A stretch of 43,878 nucleotides of DNA, taken from positions 1-43,878 of the forward strand of contig JAFDYG010000439.1 of assembly GCA_018267545.1 (NCBI GenBank), read 5' to 3'. The stretch's first letter is position 1. Every line of letters starts with the position of its first letter. Source of the stretch: Bacteroidota bacterium (GTDB lineage Bacteria > Bacteroidota > Bacteroidia > Chitinophagales > Chitinophagaceae). Below are positions 31,005 to 40,542 of the stretch, piece by piece. A program made the translations under genes and the position numbers. Under the pieces are notes generated by a model that was not told the DNA's origin, made no database searches, and was given only the letters and a program-made list of their open reading frames with translations.

Positions 31005-33436
31005 GAATGATTCGCTCCTATCTCACCCTCGTCCTTCGCGGTCTTTATAGAGACAAGAGCTATTCTTTTATCAACATCTTCGGCCTCGCCATGGGCCTCT
31101 CGGTTTGTCTTCTCATCACCCTCTACGTGATGGACGAGCTGAGCTACGACCGGTTCAACGAAAAATCGGCCCGCATCTTCCGGATCAACGGAGATATCAG
31201 TGTCCACGGCAACGGCGCCAACGATATTTACTCTCCCGCCCCCATGGGCGCCACCCTGGCCCATGAGTATCCAGCCGTAGAGAACTATACCCGCATCATC
31301 GACGTACGCGACATCTTAGTCAAAAATGGCAACACGACCATTATCGAGCCTGACTGTATCCTCGCCGACTCCACCCTCTTCGACGTCTTTACCCTCCCCT
31401 TCGTCGCCGGAGACCCACACACCGCACTGCTCCGTCCCTTCGACATGGTCATATCCGAAAGCGCCGCAAAAAAATATTTTCATTCTGCCTCCACCGACGT
31501 CCTGGGTAAGACTCTCCACGTCAACAACGAAAGCGACTACCGTATCACCGGCATCATCAAAGACATGCCGAAACAGTCTCATTTCAGGGCCAACTTTATC
31601 CGCTCCATAGCCGAGCTGAACTACGACCGCCAGCCCGACGCCTGGCTAAACAACGGCTTTATCACCTACGTCCTTCTACGACCCGGCGCCACCCAGTCCA
31701 ACCTCGACCATTCCCTGACCCAACTGACAAAAAAATACATCATCCCCGGCATCCAGGACCTCTTCAACGGGCAAACCGGTGACCTGCTCGACAAAAAGAA
31801 TCGCTTCAATTATTACTCCATACCCCTTACCCGAATCCACCTCTGGTCACACCTTCCCTCCGAAACAGGAAACGGCAACAGCCTCTACGTCTATATCTTC
31901 ACCATCATCGCCGCCTTTATCCTGCTGATCGCCTGCGTCAACTTCATGAACCTGTCGACAGCCCGGTCCGCCAGACGCGCCAAAGAAGTCGGCATCCGGA
32001 AAGTCCTGGGCTCCCTCCGAAGCGAGCTGATCACCCGCTTCCTCACAGAATCCCTGCTGACCAGCGTCCTGGCCATGCTCATCGCTCTTGTCCTGGCCAT
32101 CCTTCTGCTTCCCGGCTTCAACCGCCTCGCCGATAAACAAATCACTTTCTCCTTCCTCACCGAAGGCTGGCTCCTGCCCTACCTGCTCGGCATTACCTTA
32201 ATCGTCGGCCTGCTCGCAGGCCTCTATCCGGCTTTCTTCCTCTCGGCCTTTATGCCCCAGCGCGTGATGAAAGGAAACTTTTCCGCCGGATTCCGCAGCG
32301 GCTGGCTCCGCAACGCCCTGGTGGTCTTCCAGTTCACCATCGCCATCATCCTCATCATCGGGACCATGGTGATCTACCGACAGCTCGACTACGTCCGGCA
32401 CAAGGACATCGGCTACAACAGAGAACAGATCCTGATCGTCCGCAATACCTATTCCCTCTGGACCCACGCCAAAAACTTCCAGAAAGAGGTAGAGCACCTG
32501 CCCGGCGTCCTGGGCACGACGATGACCTTCTTCCTGCCCACCTACTCCGGCTCCATGAGCTCCGTCTACTACAAAGACGCCGCCCTCTCCGCTGACCAGA
32601 CCGTCCTGCTCTCCGACTGGCCCGTCGACGCCAATTATATTTCTGTGCTGGGCATGAAGATGCTCGATGGACATAACTTCGAACCCGGGAACCCCACCGA
32701 CTCCTCCGGCGTCATCATAAACGAAACAGCAAGCAACCTACTGGGTTACAACAACCCCATCGGCGCAACCATCTACGACCGCCAGTACGACGGCCGCGTC
32801 GTCCCCCATAAGATCCTCGGCGTAGTAAAAGACTTCAATTCAGGTACCCTGCACAGTAAGATCCCACCCATGATGCTGCACCTGGCCGAAGAACGCGGCT
32901 CCCTCGCCATCCGCGTCAAAACCACCGACATGCCCGGCCTCATCGCCCATATAGAAAAAGCCTTCCGCGCCTGGGACAAGATGAGCGACCAGCCATTCCC
33001 CTATGAATTCATGGACCAGGCCTTTAATCGACTCTACCGCGCCGACCAACGCACCGGCACCCTCTTCTGCGTCTTCGCCGCCTTCGCCATCTGTATCGGC
33101 TGCCTCGGCCTCTTCGGCCTGGTAAGCTACGCCGCAGAGCAGCGGACCAAAGAGATCGGCATCCGTAAGGTCCTCGGCGCATCCACCGGCAATATCCTGG
33201 GTATGCTGTCCAAAGAGTTTATGCTCTTGATAGTGCTGTCTTCCGCTATCGCCTGCCCGATCGCGGGATGGGGCATGGACAAGTGGCTGGATGACTTTGC
33301 CTATCGTACCGATATCAGCTGGTGGATCTTCGCCGCCGCCGGAGGAATGGCAGCCTTGATCACCGTATTTACCATCGGCCTGCAAGCGCTTCGCGCAGCC
33401 CGGACCAAACCCATCACCAGCCTTAGAAACGAATAA
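31001..33436 (+). CDS. Long MacB/FtsX-type ABC permease (permease 2)
   Basis: A second 811-residue paralogue with the same layout. An N-terminal segment follows RDKSYSFINIFGLAMGLSVCLLI, then comes the first periplasmic domain. The motif ARRAKEVGIRKVLGSLRSEL lies near residue 325, the second half begins at GWLRNALVVFQFTIAIILIIG, and QRTKEIGIRKVLGASTGNI is near 715. It starts within the last codons of permease 1 (31001-31004) and precedes permease 3 by 13 bp, so expression is tightly coupled. Whether it pairs with permease 1 as a heterodimer or homodimerises cannot be read from the sequence. Confidence 0.92.
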   Translation: MRMIRSYLTLVLRGLYRDKSYSFINIFGLAMGLSVCLLITLYVMDELSYDRFNEKSARIFRINGDISVHGNGANDIYSPAPMGATLAHEYPAVENYTRIIDVRDILVKNGNTTIIEPDCILADSTLFDVFTLPFVAGDPHTALLRPFDMVISESAAKKYFHSASTDVLGKTLHVNNESDYRITGIIKDMPKQSHFRANFIRSIAELNYDRQPDAWLNNGFITYVLLRPGATQSNLDHSLTQLTKKYIIPGIQDLFNGQTGDLLDKKNRFNYYSIPLTRIHLWSHLPSETGNGNSLYVYIFTIIAAFILLIACVNFMNLSTARSARRAKEVGIRKVLGSLRSELITRFLTESLLTSVLAMLIALVLAILLLPGFNRLADKQITFSFLTEGWLLPYLLGITLIVGLLAGLYPAFFLSAFMPQRVMKGNFSAGFRSGWLRNALVVFQFTIAIILIIGTMVIYRQLDYVRHKDIGYNREQILIVRNTYSLWTHAKNFQKEVEHLPGVLGTTMTFFLPTYSGSMSSVYYKDAALSADQTVLLSDWPVDANYISVLGMKMLDGHNFEPGNPTDSSGVIINETASNLLGYNNPIGATIYDRQYDGRVVPHKILGVVKDFNSGTLHSKIPPMMLHLAEERGSLAIRVKTTDMPGLIAHIEKAFRAWDKMSDQPFPYEFMDQAFNRLYRADQRTGTLFCVFAAFAICIGCLGLFGLVSYAAEQRTKEIGIRKVLGASTGNILGMLSKEFMLLIVLSSAIACPIAGWGMDKWLDDFAYRTDISWWIFAAAGGMAALITVFTIGLQALRAARTKPITSLRNE

Positions 33437-33449
33437 ACAACCAACGCTT

Positions 33450-35840
33450 ATGATAAAAAATTTTCTACAAACCGCCTGGCGCCGCCTCTGGCAATATCGC
33501 TCCGCCAGCTTCCTCAGCATCGCGGGTCTTTCCATTGGAATGACCTCCGCCCTGCTCATCTTCCTCTGGGTCCAGAACGAGATGTCATATGACAGCTATA
33601 ACCCGCAAGCCGATCGGACTTATCGTATCACCGCCTACCTGACCAACGTAAAATGGGTCTGGGCAACCGTCCCCCTTCCCACCGCCGCCGCCGTACAGCA
33701 AAAAATGCCCGAAATAGAAAAGACTACTAATATCCGCGGCACAGGAAACATCGCCTTTCACATCGGCAACGAATACTTCCCCGAGAAAAAATGCGCCTAT
33801 ATCGACAGCAACTGGTTCGACTTCTTTCACTATGACTTCCTCGAAGGCAATCCCAAAAATTTCTTCAACGACCCATTCAGCATCCTCCTCACCGAATCGA
33901 CGGCCAAAAAATATTTCGGCTCACGCGAAGCCATCGGTCAGGCCATCCAAATCGATACGATCAACTACCGGGTAGCCGCCGTCGTAAAAGACAACCCCGC
34001 CAATTCCAGCTTCCAGTTCGACGTCCTGATTTCCCTGCAAAGCTATCTGTCCAATCCGGCGGCGTTCAAAAATGACGCCACGTATAACAACTATAACTAT
34101 CGCACTTTTCTACGCCTCCGGCCCGGCGCCAACCCGAAAAAGGTCGCAGCCGGTATCGCCGGCGTCTTTCCCCAGTCCGGCAACGCAACAAAGACCACCT
34201 TCGATCTCATCTCCCTAAAAGATATGCACTTCGAAACCGGCCTGACGAACCAGAACGACATCCAGCCGGCCAGCATTAAGTCGGTCTATATCTTTAGCGT
34301 GCTCGGCGTCTTCCTCCTCGTCATCGCCTGTATCAACTACGTCAACCTGACCACAGCCAGGGCAAGCCGCCGCGCCAAAGAGGTCAGCATACGCAAGGTC
34401 ATCGGAGCCGGCAAAGCCAGCCTGTTCTCACAATTCATATTGGAATCCCTGTTGGTAAGCTTAATTTCACTCATAATTACCATCATACTCGTCCGTCTCT
34501 CCCTGCCCCTCTTCCGGCAGCTGACGGAGAAGAATTTTACCGACCCGCTCCTTCATCTCTTCACCTGGAAGCTGATCGGCCTTACCCTGCTCGCCGCCAC
34601 CCTACTGAACGGCATCTATCCCGCGCTCATGCTCGCCTCCTTCAAACCCCTCAGCGTCTTCAAAGGCCTCAACGTCCTGAAGGTGAAGGACGCCTGGCTC
34701 CGGAAAGGACTCGTCGTATTACAATTTACCTTCTCGGTGCTGCTGATCATCAGCACCATTATCATCCAGAGGCAGATGAATTATATCCAAAGCCTCGACC
34801 CCGGATATAGCCGCTCCCAGCTGTTTTCCTTTACGCTTCCATGGTCGATCTCCAAAGGCAAATCCGAGACCGAACGGGAGAGCATGTTCTCCGACGTCCG
34901 CCATGAGCTCCTGAAATACACCAGCGTCGCCGGCGCAACGGCCGCCAGCCAGTCCATCGTAAACCTCCAGAGCTCCAACGCCGGCTCCGCCGACTGGGAC
35001 GGACACGACACAAGCTTCCGCCCGACCGTCTTCCAGCTTTCTGCCGACCCCTACTATAAGGACGTGCTGCAGATCCAGCTGGCACAGGGCCGCTGGTTCC
35101 AGCCCGACAGCAAACTGGACCAGCACAATTTTGTCCTCAACGAAACGGCGATAAAAGACTTCAAAATACACACCCCCGTCCTGGGCCAGCGCTTCACCTT
35201 CCAGGGCGACACAGGACAGATCATCGGGGTCGTAAAAGATTTTCACTTCGCGAGCCTGCACAAACGCATCGGAGACATGGTCTTTATGAACAATCCGGGC
35301 TGGCGCAACACAATCTTCGTAAAGACACAGGCAGGCAAGACGCCCCAGGCCCTCGCAGCGGCCAAGGCGCTCTGGCAACGGCTTGCCCCGGACAAACCTT
35401 TTGAATATATCTTCCAGGATGAGCAGTTCGACCAGCTCTATAAGGACGACCGCCGCCTGTCTACCATGATCTGGGTCTTCTCCGTCATCGCCATCTTTAT
35501 CTCCTGCCTCGGCCTCTTTGGCCTCGCAGCCTTCGCCGCCGAACAACGGACCAAGGAGATCGGCATCCGCAAAGTCCTGGGCGCCACCGTCGGCAACCTG
35601 GTCACGCTCCTTTCCACCGATTTTCTCCGGCTCGTGCTGCTGTCAATCCTCATCGCCAGCCCCGTCGCCGGCTGGCTCATGCACCAATGGTTGCAGGATT
35701 TCGCTTATCACGTACCTTTGAGCGCATGGATCTTCCTGCTGGCTGGTTCGATGGCCCTGTTGATCGCCATCCTGACCATTAGCTTCCAGGCCCTGAAAGC
35801 AGCCCGCAGCAACCCCGTGAAGAATTTACGAACAGAATAA
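33450..35840 (+). CDS. Long MacB/FtsX-type ABC permease (permease 3)
   Basis: A 796-residue paralogue: an N-terminal membrane segment in SFLSIAGLSIGMTSALLIFLWV, a MacB periplasmic domain, SRRAKEVSIRKVIGAGKASL near residue 308, the second half from AWLRKGLVVLQFTFSVLLIIS, and QRTKEIGIRKVLGATVGNL near 700. It sits 13 bp after permease 2 and 10 bp before permease 4. The C-terminal NPVKNLRTE ending is shared with permease 4, and similar endings occur in permeases 1 and 2. Confidence 0.92.
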   Translation: MIKNFLQTAWRRLWQYRSASFLSIAGLSIGMTSALLIFLWVQNEMSYDSYNPQADRTYRITAYLTNVKWVWATVPLPTAAAVQQKMPEIEKTTNIRGTGNIAFHIGNEYFPEKKCAYIDSNWFDFFHYDFLEGNPKNFFNDPFSILLTESTAKKYFGSREAIGQAIQIDTINYRVAAVVKDNPANSSFQFDVLISLQSYLSNPAAFKNDATYNNYNYRTFLRLRPGANPKKVAAGIAGVFPQSGNATKTTFDLISLKDMHFETGLTNQNDIQPASIKSVYIFSVLGVFLLVIACINYVNLTTARASRRAKEVSIRKVIGAGKASLFSQFILESLLVSLISLIITIILVRLSLPLFRQLTEKNFTDPLLHLFTWKLIGLTLLAATLLNGIYPALMLASFKPLSVFKGLNVLKVKDAWLRKGLVVLQFTFSVLLIISTIIIQRQMNYIQSLDPGYSRSQLFSFTLPWSISKGKSETERESMFSDVRHELLKYTSVAGATAASQSIVNLQSSNAGSADWDGHDTSFRPTVFQLSADPYYKDVLQIQLAQGRWFQPDSKLDQHNFVLNETAIKDFKIHTPVLGQRFTFQGDTGQIIGVVKDFHFASLHKRIGDMVFMNNPGWRNTIFVKTQAGKTPQALAAAKALWQRLAPDKPFEYIFQDEQFDQLYKDDRRLSTMIWVFSVIAIFISCLGLFGLAAFAAEQRTKEIGIRKVLGATVGNLVTLLSTDFLRLVLLSILIASPVAGWLMHQWLQDFAYHVPLSAWIFLLAGSMALLIAILTISFQALKAARSNPVKNLRTE

Positions 35841-35850
35841 AAGCCGTCAC

Positions 35851-38226
35851 ATGAACAAAGAGCTCATACCCGCCCTGCGTAGCTTCCGGAAATACCCGGT
35901 CTTCTCCCTGATCAATCTCGGGGGGCTTTCCATCGGTATCGCCGCTTCCTTCATCCTGCTTATTTATTCCCAACGCGAATTCAGCACCGACCGCCACTTC
36001 AAGGATGCCAACCGTATCGCCCGCATCGGCACCGACTTCTTTCACATGGGCCCCTTCGCCATCAGTCAGCCCCAATTACCCCTCCTGGCAAAAGCAGGCT
36101 GTAAAGACGTCGAAAACGTGACTTCTATCTCTATTGAGGATAAGACATCCGTTCGGCTCAGCACACAGGAACGGGCCTTCAATGATATCCTCCCCTATTC
36201 TATCGACGCTGAATTTTTTACCGTTTTCTCCTACCAGGCATCGGCCGGCTCCATTCCCCAAATGGGACTCGCCCCCGGCGAAACCATCCTATCCGAAAAC
36301 AGCGCCCATAAATTTTTCGGAAACACGGACCCCATCGGCAAGACGCTGCTTATAGGAAAGAAAATGACACCCTACAAGGTCGTCGCTGTACTAAAGGAAG
36401 GTTTCGAAAAATCTCACCTCGAACCACAGCTGCTGCTGCCCCGCTCTACCGCCGCACCCGCCAATCCAAACAACTGGATGTCCGCCGCACTATACAATTA
36501 TGTCAAGCTAAAACCCCAGGGGTCTATCGCAGGCCTCAACGCCTGGCTCGAAACTCTGCGGAGAAAGGTTATCTATCCTTCCAGCGGCGCTACAATCTCC
36601 TACCAGGAATGGACAGCCAGCAACATGGCCGTCAGCTTTACCGTACAACCCCTTACCAGTATCTATTTTGACAATAACGCAAAATTCGACACTTCCCCCG
36701 GCGGTAACCTCACGCAGGTCCGACTGCTCAGCACTATCAGCATCCTGCTGATCCTTCTGGCCATCATCAATTACATCAACCTCGTCACCGCCCGCGCCTC
36801 CATCCGCGCCAAGGAGATGGGTCTCAAAAAAACCTATGGCGCCCCACGCAGCACCCTGGTCGGACAATTGCTGAAGGAATCCATTCTCTTCAGCCTGCTC
36901 GCCATGTTGATCGCCTGTGGACTCATCCAGGTCATTCTCTTCCTCTATCAATATTCTACCGGCGCCGCCCTCACCGGCCCCATCCCCTTCCTGTCGGCCA
37001 ATTATATCTGGCTGCTGTTCTTCTCCCTGGCAGTAGGCGCGCTCGCCGGACTCTACCCAGCGTTCTATCTCACCGGGCTACGCCCCCTGCTGACCATCCG
37101 CTCCACCACGACCAGCGGCATGGGCAGTAATTCGCACATCCGCAATGGCCTCGTAACCGTCCAGTTCGTAATCGCCACCGGTCTCGTATTCCTGTCTTTC
37201 GTCGTATATAGCCAGCTGTTATACATGAAGAACAAGGACAAAGGTTTTCAATCCGAAGGGATCGTATTGGTCGATAATATCGAGGGGATGAAAGATAGAG
37301 CCACCACATTCCAGCAGCTGATCGAACAGCAATCCCAGGTCGCCAGCACCAGCATCTGCGAACGCATCCCCGGCAGCAAGGGTGTCGCCATGTATAGCTA
37401 TCGTACCGCCGCCATGCCAAAACCCTTGAGCATCCAGACCTTCCCGGTCGATGACCGCTATATTTCTACCATCGGTATGCACCTTAGCGACGGCCGCGAT
37501 TTCAATAGACACCTAGCCTCCGATACCAACGCCCTTATCTTGAATGAATCTGCCGTAGCAGCGCTGGGACTTTTCAACCCGGTCGGCAGCGTCATCAATG
37601 GCAGTGAAAAGGTGATCGGCGTAGTAAAAGACTTCAATTATGCCTCCCTGCACGAGAAGATCGGCCCCGCCATCCTCCGCTATTCCACCCGACCCCGGAC
37701 ACTCGCCATTCGTCTCCGCGGCGGCAACACCGCCTCCTTCCTCGACTGGCTCGGACGCGCCAGCAAAGATTTCCAGACAGAAGCACCCACCATCAGCTTC
37801 CTCGACGACAATTTCGCCAGGCTGGCCGAAAAAGAACGACTGCTCGGACAAGCGATCAGCTTCTTTACGATACTGGCAATCATCCTCGCCACCCTGGGTC
37901 TGATCGGACTGACCATCTTTACCATCGAAAGACGGATGAAGGAGATCGGCATCCGCAAGGTGCTCGGCGCTACACGCTCCGATATTCTCAACCTGATTTC
38001 CAGCCAGTTCATCCGGCTCGCCGCCATCGCTTCGGGTATCGCCCTGCCGGTCAGCTGGTGGCTCGCCAACCGCTGGCTAAATAATTTTGCCTATCGTATC
38101 TCCATCAACGTCGGTACCTTTTTCCTGACCGAGGCCCTAATCCTGCTTATTGCCTTTGCAGTGATCGGCCTGCTGACCCTTCGGGCGCTCGCAGCCAACC
38201 CGGTCAAAAATCTCCGGACAGAATAG
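35851..38226 (+). CDS. Long MacB/FtsX-type ABC permease (permease 4)
   Basis: A 791-residue paralogue, the most divergent of the four. The first half has SIRAKEMGLKKTYGAPRSTL in place of the usual EIGIRKV form, and the second half has ERRMKEIGIRKVLGATRSDI. Membrane segments cluster at about residues 18-38, 285-415, 430-450 and 670-785. It ends the first export operon; just three bases separate its stop codon from the twin repeats that drive the second operon. No terminator hairpin is visible between them, so read-through into ATPase 2 is possible. Confidence 0.92.
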   Translation: MNKELIPALRSFRKYPVFSLINLGGLSIGIAASFILLIYSQREFSTDRHFKDANRIARIGTDFFHMGPFAISQPQLPLLAKAGCKDVENVTSISIEDKTSVRLSTQERAFNDILPYSIDAEFFTVFSYQASAGSIPQMGLAPGETILSENSAHKFFGNTDPIGKTLLIGKKMTPYKVVAVLKEGFEKSHLEPQLLLPRSTAAPANPNNWMSAALYNYVKLKPQGSIAGLNAWLETLRRKVIYPSSGATISYQEWTASNMAVSFTVQPLTSIYFDNNAKFDTSPGGNLTQVRLLSTISILLILLAIINYINLVTARASIRAKEMGLKKTYGAPRSTLVGQLLKESILFSLLAMLIACGLIQVILFLYQYSTGAALTGPIPFLSANYIWLLFFSLAVGALAGLYPAFYLTGLRPLLTIRSTTTSGMGSNSHIRNGLVTVQFVIATGLVFLSFVVYSQLLYMKNKDKGFQSEGIVLVDNIEGMKDRATTFQQLIEQQSQVASTSICERIPGSKGVAMYSYRTAAMPKPLSIQTFPVDDRYISTIGMHLSDGRDFNRHLASDTNALILNESAVAALGLFNPVGSVINGSEKVIGVVKDFNYASLHEKIGPAILRYSTRPRTLAIRLRGGNTASFLDWLGRASKDFQTEAPTISFLDDNFARLAEKERLLGQAISFFTILAIILATLGLIGLTIFTIERRMKEIGIRKVLGATRSDILNLISSQFIRLAAIASGIALPVSWWLANRWLNNFAYRISINVGTFFLTEALILLIAFAVIGLLTLRALAANPVKNLRTE

Positions 38227-38228
38227 AG

Positions 38229-38266
38229 TGTATCAAAACCGGACACTTTTTGTATCAAAACCGGAC
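38229..38266 (+). promoter_or_regulatory. Twin 16-bp direct repeats upstream of ATPase 2 (enhancer site)
   Basis: TGTATCAAAACCGGAC occurs at 38229-38244 and, perfectly, at 38251-38266, a 22-bp period. It is the same 16-mer and period as at 25987-26024. The repeat begins three bases after the permease 4 stop and ends 53 bp before the sigma-54-like element. Confidence 0.8.
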
Positions 38267-38318
38267 TTTAATCTATATAATTGATAGCTAGTATATTGCG
38301 TATCACTGCTTTGCAAAC

Positions 38319-38333
38319 TGGCATGTGATTGAC
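38319..38333 (+). promoter_or_regulatory. Sigma-54-like promoter of the ATPase 2-TolC operon
   Basis: TGGCATGTGATTGAC matches the element at 26078 at 13 of 15 positions, including the preceding C and the shortened spacer. It lies 90 bp from the first enhancer repeat (91 bp in the other copy) and 65 bp before the ATPase 2 start. Confidence 0.55.
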
Positions 38334-38342
38334 AATAAGAGG

Positions 38343-38362
38343 TAGCCCCTCGGGTATTTTTT
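38343..38362 (+). promoter_or_regulatory. Conserved leader word before ATPase 2
   Basis: TAGCCCCTCGGGTATTTTTT aligns at 16 of 20 positions with 26121-26140 in the hlyD leader. In the hlyD copy the word is the left half of a terminator-like hairpin. Here only a short stem (CCC/GGG or GAGG/CCTC) with a T-run is possible. It lies between promoter and start codon, so an RNA-level role is suggested. Confidence 0.35.
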
Positions 38363-38383
38363 AAAAATGATAATTACATCACA

Positions 38384-39049
38384 ATGATAGATCTCAAGCG
38401 CATCTCAAAATGGGTCAATGTAGGAGGAAAACCGAATTTCATCTTAAAGGATATCAACCTGAATATAAAAGAAGGGGAATTCGTCTCCATCATGGGACCT
38501 TCCGGCTCCGGTAAATCCAGCCTGCTCAATATCATCGGCATGCTGGACGATTCCTCGGAAGGAGAATATTTCTTCCTGGAGCAGGCCGTACACTCCCTGA
38601 AAGAAAAACAACGCTCTCAGCTTTATAAACAATACATCGGCTTCGTCTTCCAGGCTTATCACCTCATCGATGAGCTGACCGTATATGAAAATATCGAGAC
38701 GCCGCTCATCTACCAAAATATCAAGTCGTCCGAACGTCAGGCCATGGTCGCCGACATCCTCGACCGCTTTCAGATCGTAGGAAAAAAGGACCTCTTCCCG
38801 ACCCAGCTGTCCGGCGGTCAGCAACAGCTCGTAGGCATCGCCCGCGCGCTCATCGGCAAACCCAAGCTGCTCCTGGCCGACGAACCTACCGGCAACCTCA
38901 ACTCCCGTCAGGGCGAAGAGATCATGGAGCTTTTCAAACAGCTGAACAACGAAGGCGTGACGATCATCCAGGTAACTCACTCGGAAAAGAACGCCGCTTA
39001 TGGCTCGCGTATCATCAACCTGCTGGACGGAAGAGTGGACCTCAGTTAA
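38384..39049 (+). CDS. MacB/LolD-type ABC transporter ATPase (ATPase 2, variant motifs)
   Basis: A 221-residue ATP-binding protein with Walker A GPSGSGKSS, Q-loop GFVFQAYHLIDELTVYENI, signature LSGGQQQL, Walker B LLLADE, D-loop GNLNSR and H-loop VTHS. Compared with ATPase 1 the signature ends in L rather than R and the D-loop aspartate is asparagine; the catalytic glutamate and histidine are kept. It is the first gene of the second export operon, with tolC 23 bp downstream. No permease is in its own operon, so it probably serves the four upstream permeases, alone or paired with ATPase 1. Confidence 0.93.
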   Translation: MIDLKRISKWVNVGGKPNFILKDINLNIKEGEFVSIMGPSGSGKSSLLNIIGMLDDSSEGEYFFLEQAVHSLKEKQRSQLYKQYIGFVFQAYHLIDELTVYENIETPLIYQNIKSSERQAMVADILDRFQIVGKKDLFPTQLSGGQQQLVGIARALIGKPKLLLADEPTGNLNSRQGEEIMELFKQLNNEGVTIIQVTHSEKNAAYGSRIINLLDGRVDLS

Positions 39050-39072
39050 TAATAACCTATTCGAAGTAAAAA

Positions 39073-40530
39073 ATGTCTAATATCATGCAACGAGGAAAAT
39101 TAGCGCTGGCAGGAGTATTCTTTTTGTTTCTTTTTCAGTACAAGACCTTTGCCCAGACGGCTACCGATTCAGGCACCGTCTATACTTTACAACAATGCAT
39201 CGACAGCGCTATAAAGAATAACATACCCGTCAACCAGGCCGACTTCACCATGCGCGGCGCAAAGCTCACAGCCAGACAGCAATGGGCGACCATGCTTCCC
39301 AGCATCAGCGCCAATGCCAGCTATGGTAGCAACGCCGGTAAGAGTATCAACAACTTCACCAATAGCTACGTCAACCAGCAGTATGGCTCCGGCCAGGCGC
39401 AGATCAACGGCAGCTGGGTGATCTTCAACGCCTTCAGCATCCAGAATTTCATCAAGTCCTATGCCCTGCTCTACGAAGCAAATCACGCCGACTATCAGCA
39501 GGCCAAGGACCAGGCCACCGTCAACGTCATCCTGGCCTATATCAGCGTCCTCAGCAGCAAAGAGCAATTGAGCGCAGCCCGCACCCAGGCCGAAGCCTCC
39601 CGCAGAAGAGAGGCCCTGATGAAGATCCAAAACGACGAGGGCGCCATCGCTCCATCGGACTACACCGACATCAAAGGACAGCTCGCCTCGGACGAGCTTA
39701 CCGTGGTCAATACCGAAAATACCCTGGAGAGCAATAAGCTGCTGCTGGCACAGCTCATGAATATTCCCTATTCACCTAATCTCAACTTTACTTCTCTCGG
39801 CGAAAGCCTTACACCGGCGCCCTACAACTATTCTGTAGACCAGATCTATCAGGGCGCCCTGACCAATCTGGCGCAGGTGCAATCCGCCCGTCTCCACCTG
39901 GAAAGCGCGGAGAAATACGTAAAAGCTACCCACGGTACCCTGTATCCTACCCTGTCTGCACAAGCGCAGGTAAACACCAACTATTCGACCGTTCCTTCAT
40001 CCGTTTACCAGAATACGACCAACGAGCAGACTAACAGCTTTGTAAAGACCGGGACCGGAGAGACCCTGTATGTCATCTCTCCTCAAGACCATTATACGTC
40101 TCACAAAATCCCTTTTAAAGACCAGTTCGACAACAACCGGTTTACTTATGTAGGGCTGAACCTGAGCATCCCCATCCTTCAGGGATTGACCAGAAGAACC
40201 AACTATAAACAAGCACAGGTACAGCGCGACCTTGCCGCCTTCACGCAGAAGACAACGCTGACCCAGCTAAAGCAAAATGTAGAGTCCTACTATGTACAGA
40301 TGAACAACAACTATCGTACGTACAATACGATGCAGGTGCAGGTGGAGAACTACCTGGCCTCCTTCAACGCAGCCAGCATCAAGTTCGACGCCGGCGCCAT
40401 GAAATCCCTGGATTATATTATTTACAAGACAAATATCGACCGCGCCCGGATCAACCTGATCCAGGCCAAATACAACTATATTCTCCAAACAAAGGTCTTG
40501 GATTACTTCCAGGGCAAGCTTACCTGGTAG
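39073..40530 (+). CDS. TolC-like outer-membrane efflux channel
   Basis: A 485-residue outer-membrane factor with a signal peptide ending near TFAQ (residues 1-28). Two repeats of the long-helix/beta-strand TolC pattern follow: QQCIDSAIKNNIPVNQADFTMRGAKLTARQQWATMLPSISANASYG in the first half, and LSIPILQGLTRRTNYKQAQVQRDLAAFTQKTTLTQLKQNVESYYVQM in the second. It completes a tripartite exporter with the HlyD adaptor and MacB-type permeases. It is co-transcribed with ATPase 2 (23 bp gap) and followed by a terminator at 40549. Confidence 0.93.
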   Translation: MSNIMQRGKLALAGVFFLFLFQYKTFAQTATDSGTVYTLQQCIDSAIKNNIPVNQADFTMRGAKLTARQQWATMLPSISANASYGSNAGKSINNFTNSYVNQQYGSGQAQINGSWVIFNAFSIQNFIKSYALLYEANHADYQQAKDQATVNVILAYISVLSSKEQLSAARTQAEASRRREALMKIQNDEGAIAPSDYTDIKGQLASDELTVVNTENTLESNKLLLAQLMNIPYSPNLNFTSLGESLTPAPYNYSVDQIYQGALTNLAQVQSARLHLESAEKYVKATHGTLYPTLSAQAQVNTNYSTVPSSVYQNTTNEQTNSFVKTGTGETLYVISPQDHYTSHKIPFKDQFDNNRFTYVGLNLSIPILQGLTRRTNYKQAQVQRDLAAFTQKTTLTQLKQNVESYYVQMNNNYRTYNTMQVQVENYLASFNAASIKFDAGAMKSLDYIIYKTNIDRARINLIQAKYNYILQTKVLDYFQGKLTW

Positions 40531-40542
40531 CCGAACGACAGC

